A DNA stretch of 38,050 nucleotides from Candidatus Nomurabacteria bacterium GW2011_GWA1_36_15 (GTDB taxonomy: Bacteria; Patescibacteriota; Minisyncoccia; Phycocordibacterales; UBA9973). Of this stretch, positions 25,924 to 35,359 are shown piece after piece. Both the position numbers and the translations under genes were made by a program. Location of the stretch: the NCBI GenBank assembly GCA_000991415.1, contig LBRM01000012.1, positions 1 to 38,050 of the forward strand, written 5' to 3'. The notes below the pieces were generated by a model. That model worked only from the letters and a program-made list of their open reading frames with translations, ran no database searches and was not told where the DNA came from. Within the stretch, counting starts at the first letter, position 1; each line of letters begins with the position of its first letter.

Positions 25924-27453
25924 TTATCTCGCATATTCAATAATTCTGGTCTCTCTAATGATGGTAACTTTGATTTCGCCAGGATATTTTAGTTCTTGTT
26001 CTATTTTTACAGCAATATCGTGGGCCATAATTTTTGATTCAGCGTCTGAAACTTTTTCCGGGGTGACGAATATGCGGATTTCACGGCCCGCTTGCAAAGC
26101 ATATGATTTTTCAACTCCAGGGAATGCGTTTACCAAGGCCTCAAGTTCTTGCAATCTTTTCAGATAATTTTCCACTGAATCACGGCGTGCTCCAGGTCGG
26201 CCGCCGGATATGGCATCAGCCGTTTGAACGATTACCGCCTCCACTGTTTCATATGGATAATCTTCATGGTGGCTTTTCATAGCTGTAATAATACGTTCAT
26301 CTGCTCCGAATTTTTGCAAAATTCGCATACCTATTTCAATATGGGTACCTTGTACTTCATGATCAAGCGCTTTACCGATGTCATGTACTAAAGCGCCCGC
26401 TTTAGCTATAGCCACATCTGCGCCCAATTCTTCGGCAATCATCCCGGCGATATGAGCCATTTCAATGGAATGCTGGAGCACATTTTGTCCATAACTTGTA
26501 CGAAAATATAATCGTCCGATGATAGCTACGATGCGTGGATCAAAATTGAATATTCCACATTCATATACCGCTTGCTCACCTTTTTCTTTGATAATTTTAT
26601 TTATTTCTTCTTTAGCTTTTTCTACTAATTCCTCAATCTTGGCCGGCTGGATACGTCCATCTAAAATCAGATTTTCAAGCGCCAGACGGGCGATCTGTCT
26701 TCTAATTGGATCGAATGAAGAAATGATTATTGAACCAGGAGTATCATCTACAATAAGCTCAACCCCGGAAACTCGTTCAAAGGCCCTTATATTTCGGCCT
26801 TCTTTCCCAATAACCTTGCCTTTTATTTCGTTGTTCGGGATATTTACAATGGTAGTCATTAGTTCGGAGGCAGTACTTGAGGCAAGACGCTGAATAGAAG
26901 TAGCTAAAATATCTTTTGCCCTTTTATCCAATTTTTCTTCGTTGCTATTTTCAAGTTTTTGAATTCTGATTAAAATATCTTCCTCATATTTCTTTTCGAT
27001 GTCTCTCATTAATTCTTCCTTTGCTTCTCCCTCGGTTAATTTTGATACTCTTTCAAGTTCGATCCTTTTTTCTGTTTCTATACTCGTCACTTTTTCTTGA
27101 ATCTTTTTTATTTCTTCTATTTTGAGTTTAATATTTTCAGTTTCTTTGTCTATCTCAACTTGTCGAGCGTCTAAAAACTCGTCTTTTTTTATAAGTCTTT
27201 TTTCTGTTTCTTTAAGTTCCTGTTCTTGTTTTTTCTCTTCCTCTTTTAACTCTGCGAGCTTTTTTTCTGCTTTATCTTTGGCTTCATCTATAATTTTTTG
27301 TGCCTCCTCTTTAGCCCCGACCAGTATTTGTTTTATATCTATCTCTATAGATTTTATTTTTCCCAGCGCGACAAGCACTCGCAAATAATATCCGATTCCC
27401 GCACCCAAAAACAGGATCCCGACCCCGATTAGAATTATCATTAATGAGCTCAT
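25924..27453 (-). CDS. rny: Ribonuclease Y
   Basis: N-terminal TM, coiled coil, KH (GKVIGKEGRNIRAFERVSGVELIVDDTPGSIIISSFDPIRR), HD (LVHDIGKALDHE). Confidence 0.95.
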   Translation of the reverse strand: MSSLMIILIGVGILFLGAGIGYYLRVLVALGKIKSIEIDIKQILVGAKEEAQKIIDEAKDKAEKKLAELKEEEKKQEQELKETEKRLIKKDEFLDARQVEIDKETENIKLKIEEIKKIQEKVTSIETEKRIELERVSKLTEGEAKEELMRDIEKKYEEDILIRIQKLENSNEEKLDKRAKDILATSIQRLASSTASELMTTIVNIPNNEIKGKVIGKEGRNIRAFERVSGVELIVDDTPGSIIISSFDPIRRQIARLALENLILDGRIQPAKIEELVEKAKEEINKIIKEKGEQAVYECGIFNFDPRIVAIIGRLYFRTSYGQNVLQHSIEMAHIAGMIAEELGADVAIAKAGALVHDIGKALDHEVQGTHIEIGMRILQKFGADERIITAMKSHHEDYPYETVEAVIVQTADAISGGRPGARRDSVENYLKRLQELEALVNAFPGVEKSYALQAGREIRIFVTPEKVSDAESKIMAHDIAVKIEQELKYPGEIKVTIIRETRIIEYAR

Positions 27454-27671
27454 AAGCCTTATGTTGGCTTATAAAAACAGGCCGCTATATTTGTAGTTTT
27501 GTTTCTGTGCAAAAGATATGAAAATTTTTCTTTAACGACAACATATATGGAATATTCCTATAAACCAATCGAAAATAAATTTGTAAAATCCAACACTTAC
27601 AATATAACAAATTACATACATTTTGTCTATATGCTATATTTCTGTAAACTATATCGGCAGATTTTTAGAAA

Positions 27672-28286
27672 TTAAGCTTTTGCAGTAGGTGCTTTTGATT
27701 TAGTTACTATTTCGTCCACAATTCCGTATTTTTTAGCCTCCTCAGCATCCATAAAGAAATCTCTTTCAACATCTTTTTCTATTTGGATTAAGAGCTTACC
27801 CGTATTTTTAGCTAAAATTTTATTTAAACTGTCTCTTGTTTTCAGAATATGTTTTGCCGTTATAGCAATATCTGTCGCCTGACCTTCAACTCCACCCAGA
27901 GGCTGATGAATCATAACTTCTGCGTTAGGTAAGATAAAACGTTTGCCTTTTTTACCGGCAGAGAGAATAAGGGCTCCGCCTGAAGCAGCCAGTCCGACAC
28001 AAAAAGTGGAAACATCTGGGCGCACATGGCTCATGGTATCTACTATGGCCATGGTGGAAGTGACAGATCCACCGGGTGAATTTATATATAAATAAATGTC
28101 CTTTTTTGCGTCTTCGGATTCAAGAAAAAGAAGTTGGGCGATAATAATATTTGCCGTGTGGTCATCAATTGGCCCGCCTAAAAATATAATGCGTTCCCGC
28201 AGAAGTCTGGAATATATATCATAAGCCCTTTCCCCAAACTGTGATTTTTCTATAACGGTGGGTATTAACATGTCTTTATAATACAC
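27672..28286 (-). CDS. clpP: ATP-dependent Clp protease proteolytic subunit
   Basis: [53 protein letters not shown]; track N-terminus [30 protein letters not shown]. Confidence 0.96.
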   Translation of the reverse strand: MYYKDMLIPTVIEKSQFGERAYDIYSRLLRERIIFLGGPIDDHTANIIIAQLLFLESEDAKKDIYLYINSPGGSVTSTMAIVDTMSHVRPDVSTFCVGLAASGGALILSAGKKGKRFILPNAEVMIHQPLGGVEGQATDIAITAKHILKTRDSLNKILAKNTGKLLIQIEKDVERDFFMDAEEAKKYGIVDEIVTKSKAPTAKA

Positions 28287-28347
28287 CTAATTTCTAGCTT
28301 TTTCAAGTTGAATTGAGTCCATTTTTTATAACTACTACCATAAAATT

Positions 28348-29415
28348 CTATTTTTGATTCTCCAAAAATTGGAAGACTTTTTCGTTAGTGAGAACATTCT
28401 CAACGTGGAATTTAGCGCGCTCCGGGTCAGCATCTTTATAGTGTTCCAATATTTTTGCTATTTCGAGAGCCACTTGTTCCGGATCTGCAACAATTTTTTC
28501 AAGTTCAGCGATTTTATTTAAAATAAGAGCAAATTTCGCTTTTTTTTCAGCGTCAACTCTGAATTCTTTTCTTAAATCTTCTACGGTTTTGTTCAAATGT
28601 TTCAAATAATCTCCAAATTTTAACCCCATTTGACTGATGTCAGATTCCATTCGATATAAAATTTTATCTAATTCTACTCCAATTAAAATTTCCGGGATAT
28701 CAACTTTCAAATCATCGATTATTTTTTCAATTATTTTTAATCTTGTTTTTTCTTTGGCTTGATTTTCTTTTTCCAATTTTATATTTTCTTTCAATTTTTC
28801 TTTGAAGTCTTTTATATCCTTAAAAGGGCCGAGTGCTTGCACGAAAGTATCATTAAATTCAGGCAGTTCTTCCGTCAACGTGGCGGGTTGACTGTCTTTC
28901 TCAGTTAGTTCTACGCCTTCTTTAATATGTATTTTAGGAGCACGGGATTTCCTAATATCCATAATTGTATCTTCAACTTCTTTTTCCGTTACATTTACAT
29001 TTTTTTCTTCATCTTTCATTTCAGAGAGCACTTTCTTGGCGATTTGCTTGTAGTCAGGAATTTGCATCTCTGGCATGATAGCGGTTTTGATTTTAAATCC
29101 CAGAGGATTCTTGCGGGCTAGTTTTGTAATAGAAATTTGAGGATGACCAATGGCATCGATTTTTTCTTTTTCTAGTATTTTGGGATAATACTCACTGAGC
29201 GCCATCTCTGCCATTTCTCCAAGGATTTGTGCCTCCGGAATATTTGAAAGCAGAACGTTTTCTGGCACTTTTCCTTTTCTAAAACCAGGCAGTTCTAATT
29301 TTTCACCGATTTTCTTTAGTGCCTTACTAAAATATGCTTCAAAGGCATCAATTTCTACTTCTCCTTCAATTTCCAATTCGCTTTTCGGCAGTTTTTTTAT
29401 GTTTATCTTAAGCAT
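28348..29415 (-). CDS. tig: Trigger factor, apparently lacking the FKBP-type PPIase domain
   Basis: LELPGFRKGKVPENVLL signature; ELPEFNDTFVQALGPFKDIKDFKEKLKENI C-terminal domain start; only a short linker between. Confidence 0.88.
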   Translation of the reverse strand: MLKINIKKLPKSELEIEGEVEIDAFEAYFSKALKKIGEKLELPGFRKGKVPENVLLSNIPEAQILGEMAEMALSEYYPKILEKEKIDAIGHPQISITKLARKNPLGFKIKTAIMPEMQIPDYKQIAKKVLSEMKDEEKNVNVTEKEVEDTIMDIRKSRAPKIHIKEGVELTEKDSQPATLTEELPEFNDTFVQALGPFKDIKDFKEKLKENIKLEKENQAKEKTRLKIIEKIIDDLKVDIPEILIGVELDKILYRMESDISQMGLKFGDYLKHLNKTVEDLRKEFRVDAEKKAKFALILNKIAELEKIVADPEQVALEIAKILEHYKDADPERAKFHVENVLTNEKVFQFLENQK

Positions 29416-29453
29416 ACGATTATATTATATTTATCAGTGTTTTTTGTCAAAAA

Positions 29454-29492
29454 AATAAAAATCCAGTTTTATAACTGGATTTTTATTTTTGG
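29454..29492. terminator. Bidirectional intrinsic terminator
   Basis: AAAAATCCAGTTTTATAACTGGATTTTTA. Confidence 0.8.
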
Positions 29493-29498
29493 AATTTT

Positions 29499-29753
29499 TT
29501 ATTGTACACTCTCTATGGCGCTGGCGCCAAGATCTATATCTGCTCCGTTGATGTCATTGTCCAATACATCTAATTCTTCCGCATCAGCGTCTGTCGGTGC
29601 GGCGGTTTCCGTTTGAGCATTTTTTTCTTCCAATGCCTTTTGTACTTTAGACTGCCAAATATATATTCCACCGACTATCAGAATGATGATAATGATTATT
29701 GACCCTATAAGCGCTCCGTTTGATTTTTTTTCTGGTTCCATATTATTCTCCAT
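29499..29753 (-). CDS. Small hypothetical single-pass membrane protein
   Basis: 84 aa; TM GALIGSIIIIIILIVGGIYIW; acidic C-terminus. Confidence 0.65.
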   Translation of the reverse strand: MENNMEPEKKSNGALIGSIIIIIILIVGGIYIWQSKVQKALEEKNAQTETAAPTDADAEELDVLDNDINGADIDLGASAIESVQ

Positions 29754-29781
29754 ATTTTTATTGTTATTATCTAATAATCAA

Positions 29782-30576
29782 TTAATTAGTTGTTTCGTTT
29801 TCTGTTTCATTTGTCTCCGTGGTTTCAGATTTCATCGCTTCTCTTTTAGCTTTTACAGCATCCCTTAATGATTTGATTGCATCTTTGAGCGCATTACGAG
29901 CATCCTTAATGAGCACTTGTGTCTCGTCTCTCAATGTTTTTAATTTTGTTTTATTTTCCGCTGAGATTTCGTTCGTGGATACCGCGAGCAATGCATTTAT
30001 TTCTATAATTTTTGCTTTGGCTGCATCTAACTTTGTTTCCGCTTCCGCTGTCAGACTTTCTGCCTCTATGGTGTCTACCCCTTTCGCTTCAAGTTTGATT
30101 ATCTGAGCACTAACTTTCTCTTTCAATAAATTAAGCCTTGCTATCACATTATCAAACACCCTCAATGCATTTTCTCGTCCAATTATTCTATTTTCTTTTA
30201 TTTGAGCTTTAACTTTGTCTTTTTCTTCCTTTATGCTTTCTCTTAAGTTCTGCATCTTTTGTTTTAGTTCTTCTCTTTTTATCTCTATCTCGGTTTTAAT
30301 CTCTTCACGTTTTAATTTTATTTCTTCTCTCTTTTTTTCTATTTCTTCTTTAACTTCTTCTCTTTTAGCCCCCAGTGCCTCTCGAGCTGCTTCTCTCTTG
30401 GCTTTTAACTCTTTCATTTTTGATTCAAACTCCGCTCGGCGAATTTTTATTTGTTCAGATACCGAAGAACCACTGCCAGAATTTGAGGTGGAACCTGTTT
30501 CTTCCGCTTTTGCTGAGTTGATGTCCACTATAGTTAGCATCATCAAAACTAAAAATAAACTTAAATATTTTTTCAT
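29782..30576 (-). CDS. Secreted coiled-coil hypothetical protein
   Basis: 264 aa; signal peptide MKKYLSLFLVLMMLTIVDINSAKA; strong Lys/Glu heptad-like region. Confidence 0.75.
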   Translation of the reverse strand: MKKYLSLFLVLMMLTIVDINSAKAEETGSTSNSGSGSSVSEQIKIRRAEFESKMKELKAKREAAREALGAKREEVKEEIEKKREEIKLKREEIKTEIEIKREELKQKMQNLRESIKEEKDKVKAQIKENRIIGRENALRVFDNVIARLNLLKEKVSAQIIKLEAKGVDTIEAESLTAEAETKLDAAKAKIIEINALLAVSTNEISAENKTKLKTLRDETQVLIKDARNALKDAIKSLRDAVKAKREAMKSETTETNETENETTN

Positions 30577-30615
30577 ATTTCTTTATATTAAATTAATAAT
30601 CAGACCCTAGTTAGA

Positions 30616-32628
30616 TTATAGCATAAAAGCCACTAACAATAACGCAACAATATTTAGAATTTTTATCATTGGGTTAATGGCAGGACCGGCTGTATCTTTG
30701 TATGGATCACCGACAGTATCACCAGTGATAGCTGCTTTGTGAGCATCACTTCCCTTACCCCCCAAATTTCCTTCCTCAATATATTTTTTTGCATTATCCC
30801 AAGCGCCTCCGCCAGAGGTCATAGATATTGCCACGAAAAGTCCAGTGACAATAGAACCGACCAGAAGTCCACCCAAGGCAACCGGTCCAAGCAATAAACC
30901 AACCAATATTGGCGCAATTACTGGAATAAGAGCTGGTAAAATCATTTGTTTAATAGCGCTGGCCGTGACAAGATCTACACATTTTCCGTATTCTGGTTTT
31001 GCTATACCTTCCATTATTCCTTTTATTTCTCTAAATTGTCGGCGTACTTCTTCCACGACTTTTCCTGCCGTTTTGCCTACCGCTTCCATGCATAGAGCAC
31101 CAAAATAATAAGGCAAAAGTCCACCCAGGAAAAGTCCGGCTATAAGTTTTGGATCTTCAATAGTGAAATTTAAATTTATTCCGGCATTTGAAAATTCTTG
31201 AGTGTAAGAAGCAAACAAAACTAAAGCAGCAAGACCAGCCGAACCGATAGCATAACCTTTGGTGACAGCTTTGGTTGTATTACCTACTGAATCAAGAGCA
31301 TCTGTAACGACACGCACTTCTTTGTCCATTCCTGACATTTCGGCTATTCCTCCGGCGTTGTCAGTTATTGGTCCATAAGAATCAATTGCCACGATAATAC
31401 CTGCCATGGAAAGCATACTCATAACAGCGATAGCTATACCATAAAGTCCAGCGAAATTATATGAAAGTAAAATTCCAGCCACAATAACAATAAGAGGCCA
31501 GGCAGTCGATTTCATTGAAATAGCTAACCCTTGAATAATATTTGTACCATGACCTGAAAGGGAAGCCTCGGCAATTGATTTAACCGGGGAGTATTTTGAA
31601 GAAGTAAAATATTCGGTGATTACTACAAGCAAAGCGGTTATAACAAGCCCCACAAGAGAAGCGAAGAAAAGATTTAGAATGCTGTAAACTCCATTTTCTC
31701 CCATAAGTATTTTTGTAATCGGATAAAAAAGAATGGCTGAAATAATTCCTGTGGCTATCAATCCTTTATAAAGGGCGTTCATAATTTTTGGAGACCCGCC
31801 TGCCTGGGCAGGTTTTCCCAAGCGTACAAAAAAAGTTCCTGCGATTGAAGCGAGAGCTGCAACACCACCCAAGGCAAGAGGATAAATTAGAGCATTTGGC
31901 AATCCGGGAAAAATAAAAGAACCCAAAAGCATTACGGCTATAGAAGTAACAGCGTAAGTTTCAAAAAGGTCAGCGGCCATTCCGGCGCAATCCCCGATAT
32001 TATCCCCGACATTATCGGCGATGACGGCTGGATTCCTCGGGTCGTCCTCAGGAATACCAGCTTCTAATTTTCCGACTAAGTCAGCTCCAACATCAGCAGC
32101 TTTGGTAAAGATACCTCCGCCTAAGCGGGCGAATATTGATATTAGAGATCCTCCAAAACCAAAACCAACCAGAGCTTTTACATCATTAGTTATTACAAAG
32201 AAAAGAGCTACTCCTAAAAGGGCAAGTCCGATAACCAGAAGCCCTGTGACTGTTCCACCTTTAAAAGCGATAGACAACGCTTCTTTCAAGCCGCTCTTGG
32301 CGGCTTCGGCTGTGCGTATGTTTGCCCGAACAGAAACATTCATCCCGATATAACCAGCTAGAGAAGAAAGTATTGCTCCGAAAATAAAACCAATGGCTAA
32401 AGTAAATCCTAATCCAACCCAGAGAATAAGGAAAAGCACGATTGCAATAATACCGATTGTTTTATATTGCCTATTTAAATATGCTTTTGCTCCTTCAGCT
32501 ATGGCGGCTGCGATAGATTTCATTTTTTCAGTGCCTTCACTCTTTTTTGATATTATTTTGGCAAGCGACAAGCCATAAACTATTGTTACAATGGAACTGA
32601 TAATTGCAAACAATAAAAACTGATTCAT
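30616..32628 (-). CDS. hppA: Membrane-bound (ion-pumping) inorganic pyrophosphatase
   Basis: [38 protein letters not shown]-type motif, [38 protein letters not shown]. Confidence 0.96.
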   Translation of the reverse strand: MNQFLLFAIISSIVTIVYGLSLAKIISKKSEGTEKMKSIAAAIAEGAKAYLNRQYKTIGIIAIVLFLILWVGLGFTLAIGFIFGAILSSLAGYIGMNVSVRANIRTAEAAKSGLKEALSIAFKGGTVTGLLVIGLALLGVALFFVITNDVKALVGFGFGGSLISIFARLGGGIFTKAADVGADLVGKLEAGIPEDDPRNPAVIADNVGDNIGDCAGMAADLFETYAVTSIAVMLLGSFIFPGLPNALIYPLALGGVAALASIAGTFFVRLGKPAQAGGSPKIMNALYKGLIATGIISAILFYPITKILMGENGVYSILNLFFASLVGLVITALLVVITEYFTSSKYSPVKSIAEASLSGHGTNIIQGLAISMKSTAWPLIVIVAGILLSYNFAGLYGIAIAVMSMLSMAGIIVAIDSYGPITDNAGGIAEMSGMDKEVRVVTDALDSVGNTTKAVTKGYAIGSAGLAALVLFASYTQEFSNAGINLNFTIEDPKLIAGLFLGGLLPYYFGALCMEAVGKTAGKVVEEVRRQFREIKGIMEGIAKPEYGKCVDLVTASAIKQMILPALIPVIAPILVGLLLGPVALGGLLVGSIVTGLFVAISMTSGGGAWDNAKKYIEEGNLGGKGSDAHKAAITGDTVGDPYKDTAGPAINPMIKILNIVALLLVAFML

Positions 32629-32666
32629 AAATAATTTTCTTGAGCGAAAGCGATTAGAAAATTTTT

Positions 32667-32728
32667 ACCCTGTTAAATGAAATATTTTATATTTCAAATT
32701 TTGCTTTGCAAAATTTATTTAACAGGGT
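32667..32728. repeat. Dispersed inverted repeat, family B copy 2
   Basis: ACCCTGTTAAAT...ATTTAACAGGGT with internal TTTGCTTTGCAAA; outer gagcgaaagcga/tcgctacactc. Confidence 0.85.
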
Positions 32729-32774
32729 TTTTAAAATATACTCGCTACACTCATTATTTTAATAAATAATAATT

Positions 32775-33956
32775 TTATTCTTCTTCTTTTACTTCCACTT
32801 TTTCTCCGTCAGTAGAAGTTATTTCTTTAGTATTACCCTTAATATCTATTCTCCAACCAGTAAGTTTAGCAGCCAGACGCACGTTTTGTCCACCTTTACC
32901 GATAGCCAGAGAAAGCTGGTCGTTGGCGACCTCTATTGTAGCCTTATGTTCTTTTTCGTCCATTTCTATTGAAATAATTTTCGCTGGGGAAAGGGAATTT
33001 GAAACAAACTGTTTTGGATCTTCTGACCAAGGAATTATATCAATCTTTTCACCTAAAAGCTCCTGAGTAATAGTATTTACTCGAGTGCCTTTTTGTCCAA
33101 CACATGAACCGACTGGATCAATATGTTCATCATTTGAATGCACTGCTATTTTAGAACGAGCACCTGCTTCTCGGGCAATAGATTTTATTTCTACGGTTCC
33201 GTTTTCTACTTCTGGTGCTTCAATAGCAAAAAGTTTTTCTATAAATTTGGGATGGGTACGAGAAAGACGGAGGTTTATACCTCTTTGAGTATCTTCCACT
33301 GAATATAAATAAGCTCGCACCCGTTGTCCTCTTTGAAAAAATTCTCCCGGAATCTGTTCTTCAGCAGGCAATATTCCAGTAGCGCGATTGAAATCAACAT
33401 AAACATTTCCCCTTTCTATTTTCTGCACTATGCCTACCACTATCTCTTTTTCTTTTGTTTCATACTCATTTATTATAGAAGTTCGTTCAGCTTCACGAAT
33501 TCTTTGAATGATAACTTGTTTGGCTGTTTGAGCTGCGATGCGTCCGTAGTCTTCTTTTGACTCAAGTGGAAAAATAACTTCGTCATTTAACTCTACGTCC
33601 TTTTTTATTTTTTTTGCATCTTCTAGCATTATGTGATGTTCTCCATTAAAACGTACTCGTTCATCACTGTCATCTTTTACAGAATACTCTTCTTCTTTTC
33701 CTGCTTGCGCAGGCAGGTCATTTCCTTCCTCTATCTTTGCAATAGAATCATCAACCACTATTTTAATTTGAAAGAAGTCTGTTTTGCCAGTTTCCAAATC
33801 AAACTTAGCGCGAATAATTTGTCCCTTTTTGCCATAATCTTTTTTATAAGCGGCAGCCATAGCTTGTTCTATGGCGTCCAGTATTTTTTCTTTTGGGATT
33901 TTTTTCTCTTCTTCCAGTTGTTCCAATGCCGATTTGAATGTTTTTATGTCTAACAT
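32775..33956 (-). CDS. nusA: Transcription termination/antitermination protein NusA
   Basis: S1 segment then KH domains: PVGSCVGQKGTRVNTITQELLGEKIDIIPWSEDP, LAIGKGGQNVRLAAKLTGWRIDI. Confidence 0.95.
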   Translation of the reverse strand: MLDIKTFKSALEQLEEEKKIPKEKILDAIEQAMAAAYKKDYGKKGQIIRAKFDLETGKTDFFQIKIVVDDSIAKIEEGNDLPAQAGKEEEYSVKDDSDERVRFNGEHHIMLEDAKKIKKDVELNDEVIFPLESKEDYGRIAAQTAKQVIIQRIREAERTSIINEYETKEKEIVVGIVQKIERGNVYVDFNRATGILPAEEQIPGEFFQRGQRVRAYLYSVEDTQRGINLRLSRTHPKFIEKLFAIEAPEVENGTVEIKSIAREAGARSKIAVHSNDEHIDPVGSCVGQKGTRVNTITQELLGEKIDIIPWSEDPKQFVSNSLSPAKIISIEMDEKEHKATIEVANDQLSLAIGKGGQNVRLAAKLTGWRIDIKGNTKEITSTDGEKVEVKEEE

Positions 33957-33994
33957 GACTATTTAAAATGAACAGAGCGATTATTTAAATTGTC

Positions 33995-34056
33995 ACCCTG
34001 TTAAATAAAATCCTTCGGATTTTAGCTTTTGTTTATAAAAAGCTATTTAACAGGGT
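33995..34056. repeat. Dispersed inverted repeat, family B copy 3
   Basis: ACCCTGTTAAAT...ATTTAACAGGGT with internal AAATCCTTCGGATTT; outer gaacagagcga/tcacttcgttc. Confidence 0.85.
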
Positions 34057-34095
34057 TAATAAAATTATATTCACTTCGTTCATTAATTTTTAATT

Positions 34096-34120
34096 AAAAA
34101 GCCCTGTTGCGACAGGACTT
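34096..34120 (-). terminator. Intrinsic terminator downstream of the lipoprotein gene
   Basis: Reverse strand CCTGTCGCAACAGG followed by GCTTTTT. Confidence 0.7.
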
Positions 34121-34179
34121 ATACGATATATAGAATAGCACAAGATGTATTTGAATGCAACTCCTTATAAAATTAAATA

Positions 34180-34206
34180 GGGTCTTAAAATATTATTTTA
34201 AGACCC
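34180..34206. terminator. Perfect 13-bp-arm hairpin, terminator-like
   Basis: GGGTCTTAAAATATTATTTTAAGACCC. Confidence 0.55.
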
Positions 34207-34230
34207 CCGATATTGAAACCAGAAAAAGAA

Positions 34231-35154
34231 CTAAAAAGAACGAATTACTAATACACTACTAGTATATTCCTTAAAGGAGTTACAAATTAATCCGTTGCTT
34301 TCCGGTTTAAGATTAAATATAACTGTCAAAGCAAACCTTTTATCCCATGAAGTTTCCTCATAAGACCAATAAAAACTTCCTTCTAATCCCAGTTCAATTT
34401 TTTTAGAATACATTAGAAGAAGTTCATTAATAGAAGGCAATCTTCCTCCTTTTTCAGATGCATTTTTTTTTGCATCTTCCCAATTTTTTAAATCAGGCAA
34501 CTCTTCAAAGACCAACCCATGCTGACCAGAAGAATCAATTGAGAAAATGATTCCATTCTTATAATAACTCCCGATTGATATTGGGGTTACCGTTGCCGTA
34601 ACCTCTTCCGTGACGGTTTTTCCGTCAATTCCAGTACAGATTATTCCATAAGTGGTGGTAGTGGTTGGAATAACCTTAACACTACCGAACCCAAGATTAT
34701 TGGTATTGAAATTTACTCCTTTTGTTTTTATAACGTTTTTTGTATCCCAAGTTAAAGTAACTTGGGTTCCCAAAACTACAAGAGAAGGTGTAACTTCAAA
34801 TTTTTCAATCTTTGGTACTGGCGCAACATCAATAGTGACTACAACAGAATCAATCGCTCTGCCTCCTGGACCTGTTAAGGTAATTATAAAAGTTTTTATG
34901 GCAGTGATATTCCTTATTGTCTCAGTACCAGATAAACTTTTGTCGCCAGACCAATCACCACTGGCAACACAAGTTGTTGCATAAAAGGATGACCAATCCA
35001 AGGTTGTAGTTCCGTTGTATGGAACAAACATGACACTAGCGTGAATTTTAACCTCTGGAAGGTTGGCTATTGGATCCGTAGGCGATTCACATCCTAATCC
35101 TATTAATCCTAATAACAGGATTAATGATACGAAAAAATTTTTCAATTTTTTCAT
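34231..35154 (-). CDS. Lipoprotein with Ig-like domains and a C-terminal DUF1566-like domain
   Basis: Lipobox LIGLGCES; W-S-x3-A-T-x-C...DWSGDKSLSG Ig-like module; DLKNWEDAKKNASEKGGRLPSINELLLMY...FYWSYEE. Confidence 0.8.
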   Translation of the reverse strand: MKKLKNFFVSLILLLGLIGLGCESPTDPIANLPEVKIHASVMFVPYNGTTTLDWSSFYATTCVASGDWSGDKSLSGTETIRNITAIKTFIITLTGPGGRAIDSVVVTIDVAPVPKIEKFEVTPSLVVLGTQVTLTWDTKNVIKTKGVNFNTNNLGFGSVKVIPTTTTTYGIICTGIDGKTVTEEVTATVTPISIGSYYKNGIIFSIDSSGQHGLVFEELPDLKNWEDAKKNASEKGGRLPSINELLLMYSKKIELGLEGSFYWSYEETSWDKRFALTVIFNLKPESNGLICNSFKEYTSSVLVIRSF

Positions 35155-35359
35155 TTATTCCTCCTATTTAATTTACGATGAATTATTTACCTAAAATATA
35201 CCATATTTGAGCTATTTATCAATTGTCAAGGAGAGAAAAGCTCTAAAAAATGTAATATTTTCATAAGTTATTAACAGTTTTATGCACCTTTATTTTTTTA
35301 TTAGGTATAATAAATGAATTATTAATATTTGAGGTAAAAGAATCTGAAAATAAAATATT

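Noticed and set aside
26519-27388. Plus-strand ORFs antisense to rny
   Set aside because: No recognisable motif, Ser/Phe-rich; rny is unambiguous on the other strand.
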